Assembly: GCA_016186245.1 (NCBI GenBank)
Contig: JACPLZ010000043.1
Coordinates: 1-21,374, forward strand
Reading direction: 5' to 3'
DNA from: Candidatus Peregrinibacteria bacterium
GTDB lineage: Bacteria; Patescibacteriota; Gracilibacteria; UBA1369; LOWO2-01-FULL-3
DNA length: 21,374 nt
Of the stretch, positions 16,300 to 21,374 are shown in pieces (positions within the stretch are counted from its first letter, which is position 1; each line of letters opens with the position of its first letter). The translations under genes and the position numbers were made by a program. Under the pieces are notes generated by a model. It was not told where the DNA came from. It saw nothing but the letters and a program-made list of their open reading frames with translations, and made no database searches.

Positions 16300-17958
16300 A
16301 TGTCCATTCTCAACAAAAAATGGGTAATCAAAAATCTCGATCGGCAAAAAAGCGCTTTTGAAAGAATTATCGAAAACCGCGGTTTTAACGGACGGGATGA
16401 CATGACCGATTTTCACGATCCGTTTCTTTTTGAGGATATGGAAAAGGCCTGTGTCCGTATCGAAAAGGCCATGAAAAATAAAGAAAGAATTATTGTTTTC
16501 GGCGATTATGACGTCGATGGGATCAGCGGCACGGCGATTCTTGTGCATACTTTAAAGAAAATACACGCGGAAGTTTCCTGGCGTCTGCCACATCGCGTGG
16601 AGGACGGTTATGGTCTTTCAATGAAATTCATAGACGAATTTATTGAAAAAAATATCGCGGTTGTCATCACTGTCGATTGCGGCATTTGTTGCGCAAAAGA
16701 AATTCACAAAGCCAAAGAACACAACATCGATACAATCGTTACCGACCACCACACAATCCCCGAAAAATATCCGGACGCTCATGCGATTCTTCATCCGAAA
16801 CTTCCAAAAACAAATTACCCCTTTAATGAACTGACCGGCGCAGGTGTTGCTCTCAAGCTGGCCCACGCGCTTTTGCAGCGCAACCTCCCTGAATATTCTC
16901 AGTTTTTTAATTCTCTTCTCGATCTCGCCTCCCTCGGAACCGTCGCCGATCTCGGCCAGCTTATCGGAGAAAATCGTCTCATTGTAAAAAAAGGACTGGA
17001 AATTTTATCCAATACAAGCTGGCTTGGTCTGCGCCAGATTATGGATATTGCAAGACTCAAACCCGGCGCCAAAATGGACACGACTACGATCGGTTTCCAG
17101 ATTGCTCCGCGGATTAACGCCGCCGGCCGGATAGGGGATCCTTATACCGCGCTTTCCCTTCTTCTCCAGGAAGAAAAAAATCCAAAAATAGATTCCCTGG
17201 GAAAAAAACTGGAAGAATTAAATACCGCCCGCCAGGGGCTGACCCAGTCCGCTTTTGAGCAGCTCGAAGCGCAGCTTAAGGACGTCAAAGAATTGCCTTA
17301 CATGATTATTGCCCATCATCCGGATTGGCACGTGGGTATTCTCGGCCTGATAGCCGGAAAACTCGCCGAGAAGTACGGCCGTCCGGCGATTATCATGCAG
17401 GATTTCGGAGACACTCTCGTGGCCTCTGCGCGCAGCCCGAAATTTTTCAATATAATTGATGCCATCAGTCAGTGCGGCGAATATCTTGTGAGCTTTGGAG
17501 GGCATGCCCAGGCCGCCGGATGCAGTTTAAAAAAAGAAAATCTGGATGCCTTCAAGGAAAAAATCATTGCCCATACAAAAGAAAATCTGAAAGATTCGGA
17601 ATTAAAAGCGGTGCTGGAAATCGATTGCGAACTCGAACCCGACGAGATAACTCTGGATTTTGCCGAGGAACTGGAAAATCTTGCTCCGTTCGGCGCTGGT
17701 AATCAGCGACCCACTTTTGTGATCCGCGATGTGGAACCGCTGCTTGTGAATCAGGTCGGCGCAGCCAAAAATCACCTCAAATTTCTTGCGAAAATAAATG
17801 AGCAGAATCTTGATGTCATTGCTTTTCGCCTTGGGTCATTCGGCGAAAAATTGCGCCGCCACAAAAAAATCGATATTGTTTGCCAGTTGGAAAAAAATTC
17901 CTGGCAGGATAGAGTTTCGCTTCAGCTCCAGGCACTCGACTTTAACATTAAGGAATAA
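16300..17958 (+). CDS. recJ: Single-stranded-DNA-specific exonuclease RecJ
   Basis: 552 residues, typical for RecJ. The DHH phosphoesterase core has motif I FGDYDVDG (67-74), motif II VDCG (125-128) and motif III DHH (149-151); the DHHA1 domain carries FGGHAQAAGC (about 399-408), and an OB-fold-like region occupies about 455-552. RecJ degrades ssDNA 5' to 3' with Mn/Mg in recombination and mismatch or excision repair. The start at 16300 gives an N-terminus (MSILNKKWVI) resembling the usual RecJ opening; an ATG four bases earlier is out of frame. No Shine-Dalgarno is visible. The gap to mazG is 26 bases and to the next gene five. Confidence 0.95.
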   Translation: MSILNKKWVIKNLDRQKSAFERIIENRGFNGRDDMTDFHDPFLFEDMEKACVRIEKAMKNKERIIVFGDYDVDGISGTAILVHTLKKIHAEVSWRLPHRVEDGYGLSMKFIDEFIEKNIAVVITVDCGICCAKEIHKAKEHNIDTIVTDHHTIPEKYPDAHAILHPKLPKTNYPFNELTGAGVALKLAHALLQRNLPEYSQFFNSLLDLASLGTVADLGQLIGENRLIVKKGLEILSNTSWLGLRQIMDIARLKPGAKMDTTTIGFQIAPRINAAGRIGDPYTALSLLLQEEKNPKIDSLGKKLEELNTARQGLTQSAFEQLEAQLKDVKELPYMIIAHHPDWHVGILGLIAGKLAEKYGRPAIIMQDFGDTLVASARSPKFFNIIDAISQCGEYLVSFGGHAQAAGCSLKKENLDAFKEKIIAHTKENLKDSELKAVLEIDCELEPDEITLDFAEELENLAPFGAGNQRPTFVIRDVEPLLVNQVGAAKNHLKFLAKINEQNLDVIAFRLGSFGEKLRRHKKIDIVCQLEKNSWQDRVSLQLQALDFNIKE

Positions 17959-17963
17959 AATTT

Positions 17964-19412
17964 ATGAAAAAATTTTTGAACATTATCATCGCTCTTGCAC
18001 TGGTGTGTCAGTCTTCCATTTCCGCATTTGCCGTAGATATGACAGGCTGGTACATGTACCGGAATTCGTCTCCGCTGCATTCGTTCTCAATCAAGTATCC
18101 GACAACATGGCAGCTCTACACCGAAGGCGATGATCTGCAGGGATTTGCTCTGCAGGAAGATAAAAACAATGAAGAATATATTTTTACAATCCAGGAATTT
18201 GATGGCCTGGATTTTGAGAATGTCATCAATTATTTTAAAAATAATAATTCGCTGCTGACAGTTGAAGATATTATTTTTCCAACTGTGCGCGAGGATATTC
18301 CGGCAAAAAAAGTTTCCTATGTCGACGGTGTTAAAACTTTCATTAAACGGGGAAATACGATAATCGCCTTTAGCCGCATTAATGAGGAATACAATGAGGT
18401 GATTGATGCGATGGAAAGTTCTTTAAGTTTTACGGACAATTGGCATCAATATATAAATTTGCGCGACAAATATGCCTTTATTTTTCCGGTAAATTTTTCC
18501 ATTGAAAATACAGGGTCTGGAATTGAAATCAGCGACAGCGGATCGATATTTACAATTGAAAAATATCCGAATATTGCACTTGATGATGCGCCTGCGCAGG
18601 CGGATATTCCCTCCGCGGTTTTTATTTCCATGAAGAATATCGTATTCCATTCAATGCCGGCAATAGAAGCTCTGTATCAGGACAAATTGACCGATGAAAA
18701 TTTCAGCAGGATTTTTGTGCAGAATGGAAACGATTCTTTTAGTCTGACGGATACAAATATTGGGGATGATTTTCCGGTCTCCAATTATTATTACGATTAC
18801 ATTGTGGAGATGCTGGAAAGTTTTGAATTTTTTGAAATCGATGCGGAAGATTACCAGCCATACATTTATTTTCCCGATATCCGCGAGAATCACGTGAATG
18901 CCAAGGCGATCAATTCTTTATATGAACAGAAAGTTATCAACGGATATCCTGACGGACGATTTTTGCCGGATGGAGAAATAAATCGCGCGGAATTAACAAA
19001 AATGATGGTCGCGACTGTTGCTGATCCAAACAGCGGAAAATATAAAAATTGTTTTCCTGATGTGAATGAAGAATGGTTCGCGCGGTACGTTTGCTATGCC
19101 AAAGAAAAGGGATGGGTGGAAGGCTATCAGGATGGTACTTTTAAACCGGCCAACAATATCAATCGCGTGGAAGCGATCAAAATCATTCTTGAGGGAATTT
19201 TTGATGGCGGAGTGCCATCCGCACCCGGTCCAAAACCGGTTGAATTTGACGATGTTAATTCCCAGGAATGGTACTGGGAATATTTCAATTTTGCGGGGAC
19301 AAACGACCTCCTTGATACCCAGCATGTCCGCGACAGCAAATTCCTTCCAAATAAAAACATGACCAGGAAAGAAGTTGCCGAGATGATCTACAGGACGGAT
19401 ACGGCGTATTGA
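17964..19412 (+). CDS. Secreted protein with three C-terminal SLH domains
   Basis: 482 residues. A signal peptide (MKKFLNIIIALALVCQSSIS, cleavage near AFA/VD at 23) is followed by a region of about 280 residues that looks like two PsbP-like or DUF1795-like repeats; each has a hydrophobic 'FxIKYP/FIFPVNF' opening (about 40-46 and 168-175). Three S-layer homology domains follow at about 303-353 (FPDI...GYPDGRFLPDGEINRAEL), 363-413 (FPDV...GYQDGTFKPANNINRVEA) and 428-479 (FDDV...KFLPNKNMTRKEV). SLH domains anchor proteins to wall polymers or pyruvylated glycans. The start is supported by AAGGA nine bases upstream, embedded in the recJ stop region. The role of the N-terminal half is unknown; the gene lies five bases from recJ and so is probably co-transcribed with it despite the unrelated function. 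Confidence 0.88.
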   Translation: MKKFLNIIIALALVCQSSISAFAVDMTGWYMYRNSSPLHSFSIKYPTTWQLYTEGDDLQGFALQEDKNNEEYIFTIQEFDGLDFENVINYFKNNNSLLTVEDIIFPTVREDIPAKKVSYVDGVKTFIKRGNTIIAFSRINEEYNEVIDAMESSLSFTDNWHQYINLRDKYAFIFPVNFSIENTGSGIEISDSGSIFTIEKYPNIALDDAPAQADIPSAVFISMKNIVFHSMPAIEALYQDKLTDENFSRIFVQNGNDSFSLTDTNIGDDFPVSNYYYDYIVEMLESFEFFEIDAEDYQPYIYFPDIRENHVNAKAINSLYEQKVINGYPDGRFLPDGEINRAELTKMMVATVADPNSGKYKNCFPDVNEEWFARYVCYAKEKGWVEGYQDGTFKPANNINRVEAIKIILEGIFDGGVPSAPGPKPVEFDDVNSQEWYWEYFNFAGTNDLLDTQHVRDSKFLPNKNMTRKEVAEMIYRTDTAY

Positions 19413-19485
19413 ACCAATTCAAATATTCTGGAAAAACCGATGATTCATGATATACTGACCGCCTTTCTTTAAGAAAAGCAGAGTA

Positions 19486-19514
19486 TTGACGAAACAGTAA
19501 AATTATTGTAGAAT
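19486..19514 (+). promoter_or_regulatory. Sigma70-type promoter of the NrnA-like gene
   Basis: TTGACG (19486-19491), exactly 17 bases, TAGAAT (19509-19514). The predicted start near 19521 leaves about 19 leader bases with no Shine-Dalgarno before the ATG at 19540. Confidence 0.75.
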
Positions 19515-19539
19515 ACTCTAATAACATTATTTCGTACAA

Positions 19540-21048
19540 ATGCCAGAAGTAAGCCAAAAAGCAATTATAGAGCTCATCAAAAGGAGTAACCGAATCCTGA
19601 TATTGCCATCGTCTCCGCCTGACGGCGATTCTCTCGGCAGCGCCGTTGCGCTTTATCTGGCGCTCAAGAAACTTGATAAGGAAGTCACGGTAATCAGCAG
19701 CGAGCCTGTGCCTCAAGTGTATGATTTTCTTCCAAATATTCAGATTATCGGGAACAAACTCGCGTCAACAAACGATTTCATAATCACAATTGATTGCCGC
19801 AAAGTGAAAGTCGAAAAAGTTAAACATTCCATCGAAGACGACAAGGTAAATATCGTCATCACTCCCGAAAGCGGAAAAATTTCCGAAAATGACATTAGTT
19901 TAAATAAGGGAAAAGCTGCTTACGATCTCATTATTACCGTCGATTGTGCCGAGCTTTCGCAGCTTCGGGAAATTTACGAAAACAACATTGAAATTTTCCA
20001 TCAGATACCGGTGATAAATATTGACCATCATATTTCCAACGCCCATTTCGGGAAAATCAATTATGTGGATATTATGTCTTCTTCCACCACCGAGCTGCTT
20101 TTTCCGTTGTTTCAAGAGCTTGGACGGCAGAATGATATGGATTTGATTGATGAAGATATAGCCACGCTTCTTTTGACAGGCATCATCACCGACACCGGCA
20201 GTTTCCAAAATGCCAATACCACGCCTAAATCTTTTGAGGTTTCCTCAGAGCTTATTGCGCTTGGCGCGCGCCAGCAGGAAATTATCCAGTACATTTACAA
20301 AACAAAACAGTTGAGCCAGCTCAAACTGTGGGGGCGTATCCTTTCCAAAATTCAGACTGATGATAAATATCGGATTGTGTGGTCGGTAGTCAGCCAGCAG
20401 GATTTCCGCGATACAGGCAGTTCGCCGGAGCAGACTGGGGATTTGATTGATGAATTGATGACCAACGCCACAGGTGCGGAAGTGGTGATCTTGATTAAAG
20501 AACAGGGAGACGGCATTATCTCCGGAAGTATCCGTACGACATCTCCTGTAATAGATGCGTCAAAAATTGCAGAACAATTTGGCGGCGGCGGACACACACA
20601 GGCTGCAGGTTTCCAAATGCCCGAAACAGACCTGCGCTCAGCGGAGTTTAAGATTATAGAAGGGGTGAAAAAGTATCAAGAAAATAGAATCATAGCAGTT
20701 GGGGAAATAACCAAGTTTTCCCAAACAACTTCTCAAATATCATCAGTTCAGCAACCAACTACAACAGCAGTTAAGGTTTCTGAGTCCGGCAAGAGCTTGA
20801 AGATTGTAGAGAGTGGAATAGGCAGTTTTTCTCAAACAGTTCATCTACAACCACAGACTTCCCTATCAACTGCCAAACCTCAATCAGAACAATCTTCTCC
20901 ATCAATATCTGCCTTCTCAACAATTTCCCCCTCTGCTCCAGTTCCACCAAAAAAGTCCAAAAAACAATCTCCCGCTTACGGATTCAAACCGCAGATTCCC
21001 GCAACAGAAAAACGTCCCGACACTCCAGGCTACAAATTCGAGGATTAG
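19540..21048 (+). CDS. DHH-family phosphoesterase (NrnA-like) with internal insertion and low-complexity tail
   Basis: 502 residues, against about 320-340 for usual NrnA/pAp phosphatases. Core motifs are PPDGDSLGS (26-34), VDCAE (134-138), DHH (162-164), GIITDTGSF (214-222) and the DHHA1 signature FGGGGHTQAAGF (347-358). NrnA-type enzymes degrade short oligoribonucleotides and 3'-phosphoadenosine 5'-phosphate using Mn. Two oddities are visible. The His that usually precedes motif I (HxxPDGD) is Ser here, and about 50 residues (80-130) are inserted between motifs I and II, in which a strand is repeated (NDFIITIDC, YDLIITVDC). The last 115 residues are rich in Ser, Thr, Gln and Pro and end in a basic PKKSKKQSPAYGF and GYKFED, probably disordered. 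It has its own promoter. Confidence 0.85.
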   Translation: MPEVSQKAIIELIKRSNRILILPSSPPDGDSLGSAVALYLALKKLDKEVTVISSEPVPQVYDFLPNIQIIGNKLASTNDFIITIDCRKVKVEKVKHSIEDDKVNIVITPESGKISENDISLNKGKAAYDLIITVDCAELSQLREIYENNIEIFHQIPVINIDHHISNAHFGKINYVDIMSSSTTELLFPLFQELGRQNDMDLIDEDIATLLLTGIITDTGSFQNANTTPKSFEVSSELIALGARQQEIIQYIYKTKQLSQLKLWGRILSKIQTDDKYRIVWSVVSQQDFRDTGSSPEQTGDLIDELMTNATGAEVVILIKEQGDGIISGSIRTTSPVIDASKIAEQFGGGGHTQAAGFQMPETDLRSAEFKIIEGVKKYQENRIIAVGEITKFSQTTSQISSVQQPTTTAVKVSESGKSLKIVESGIGSFSQTVHLQPQTSLSTAKPQSEQSSPSISAFSTISPSAPVPPKKSKKQSPAYGFKPQIPATEKRPDTPGYKFED

Positions 21049-21051
21049 CAC

Positions 21052-21101
21052 TGTCATGGTGAGCCGAGCCCGCCCTGAGCCCGCCGAAGGGAACCATGAC
21101 A
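21052..21101. repeat. REP-like nested palindrome; possible bidirectional terminator
   Basis: TGTCATGGT (21052-21060) and ACCATGACA (21093-21101) form a perfect 9-base outer stem. Inside, CCCT (21073-21076) and AGGG (21088-21091) bracket GAGCCCGCCGA, and GAGCC is repeated. It fills the space between two convergent genes and may end both transcripts, though no T-run follows. Confidence 0.75.
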
Positions 21102-21109
21102 ATACTTTC

Positions 21110-21135
21110 CATCCTTCGACAAGCTCAGGATGACA
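21110..21135. repeat. REP-like element (CATCCTTCGACAAGCTCAGG type)
   Basis: CATCCT (21110-21115) and AGGATG (21127-21132) form the stem. On the minus strand it reads TGTCATCCTGAGCTTGTCG, related to the element at 14765-14791. This type of dispersed palindrome is seen in many bacterial genomes. It overlaps the last codons of the malic enzyme gene. Confidence 0.8.
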
Positions 21136-21374
21136 ATTTTATAACAGCTCCCGCCACAACATCCGCTACCCCTTTTTCAAAAATGCCAGGAACTATCTTT
21201 CGTGCCGCCGGTTTTTTTACCATTGCCGCCAATGCTTCAGCCGCGGCCAATTTCATCTTATCGGTAATTTTTCGCGCGCGTGCCTTTAAAGCGCCTTTAA
21301 AAATTCCAGGGAAAACCAGTACGTTGTTTATCTGGTTCGGAAAATCACTCCGTCCGGTTGCGATAATCTTTGCG
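21125..21374 (-). CDS. Malic enzyme (oxaloacetate-decarboxylating malate dehydrogenase), C-terminal part
   Basis: The last 82 residues of a gene entering from the right edge. ATGRSDFPNQINNVLVFPG and the following FKGALKARA are the diagnostic C-terminal signature of bacterial NAD(P) malic enzymes, which convert malate to pyruvate, CO2 and NAD(P)H; the Asn residues of this stretch contribute to the active site. The family normally continues beyond VADVVAGAV with about 8-10 residues such as a KAAMESGVA-like helix end. Here the frame runs into the REP-like element and ends as IKLSS with a TGA supplied by the repeat. The conserved part is intact, so the enzyme is probably still active. It converges with the NrnA-like gene, 76 bases away. 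Confidence 0.93.
   Translation of the reverse strand, partial: AKIIATGRSDFPNQINNVLVFPGIFKGALKARARKITDKMKLAAAEALAAMVKKPAARKIVPGIFEKGVADVVAGAVIKLSS

Noticed and set aside
17964..18035. Lipoprotein signal (Cys15) in the SLH protein
   Set aside because: The residue before Cys is Val, not Gly/Ala/Ser, and a standard signal-peptidase I site follows at residue 23.
19460..19485. Hairpin-like CTTTCTT/AAGAAAAG after the SLH gene as a terminator
   Set aside because: A/T-only imperfect stem with a 2-base centre and no T-run; not convincing.
14126..21127. Use of TGA as a glycine codon (Gracilibacteria/SR1 code)
   Set aside because: TGA acts as a stop in rplJ, the PilN-like gene, miaA and malic enzyme, and no conserved gene contains an in-frame TGA.

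Overview
The window suggests a bacterium with a compact genome of medium GC, most likely a Patescibacteria/CPR lineage; Peregrinibacteria is my best guess and remains an inference. The grounds are a streamlined type IV pilus locus, giant FG-GAP/Ig-like surface proteins, an SLH-domain protein, and a ribosomal operon split away from its usual partners. TGA ends several genes (rplJ, the PilN-like gene, miaA, malic enzyme) and never interrupts one, so the TGA=Gly code of Gracilibacteria/Absconditabacteria is not in use. Most starts lack a Shine-Dalgarno sequence, while several sigma70-like promoters lie 3-25 bases upstream of ATGs.

Layout, left to right. Positions 1-7215 (minus) hold one giant secreted protein gene. 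It is open at the left edge and split by an apparent one-base frameshift near 1297-1308. Positions 7330-13523 (minus) hold a type IV pilus cluster, in transcription order PilN-like, PilO-like, PilB ATPase, PilC platform, then three pilins; a strong promoter precedes the first gene and a second precedes the pilins. Positions 13629-14875 (minus) hold rplJ-rplL with its own promoter, an L10-type autoregulatory leader, an attenuator-like hairpin and a downstream terminator. REP-like repeats have been inserted between the L10 aptamer and the attenuator.

Positions 14905-19412 (plus) hold miaA, mazG, recJ and an SLH-domain secreted protein, tightly packed and probably co-transcribed at least in part. 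Positions 19486-21048 (plus) hold a promoter and an NrnA-like DHH phosphoesterase with an unusual insertion and a Ser/Thr/Pro/Gln-rich tail. Positions 21052-21135 are a cluster of REP-like palindromes, one of which supplies the last codons and stop of a malic enzyme gene that enters from the right edge (minus).

Together the left half is a cell-surface module: pilus machine, pilins and a giant multidomain adhesin-like protein that may be displayed by or with the pilus. The middle is translation (L10, L7/L12, tRNA modification) and nucleotide/DNA housekeeping (MazG, RecJ, NrnA-like). There are no tRNA or rRNA genes, CRISPR arrays, transposases or phage genes in the window, and no gene-free stretch exceeds 300 bases.
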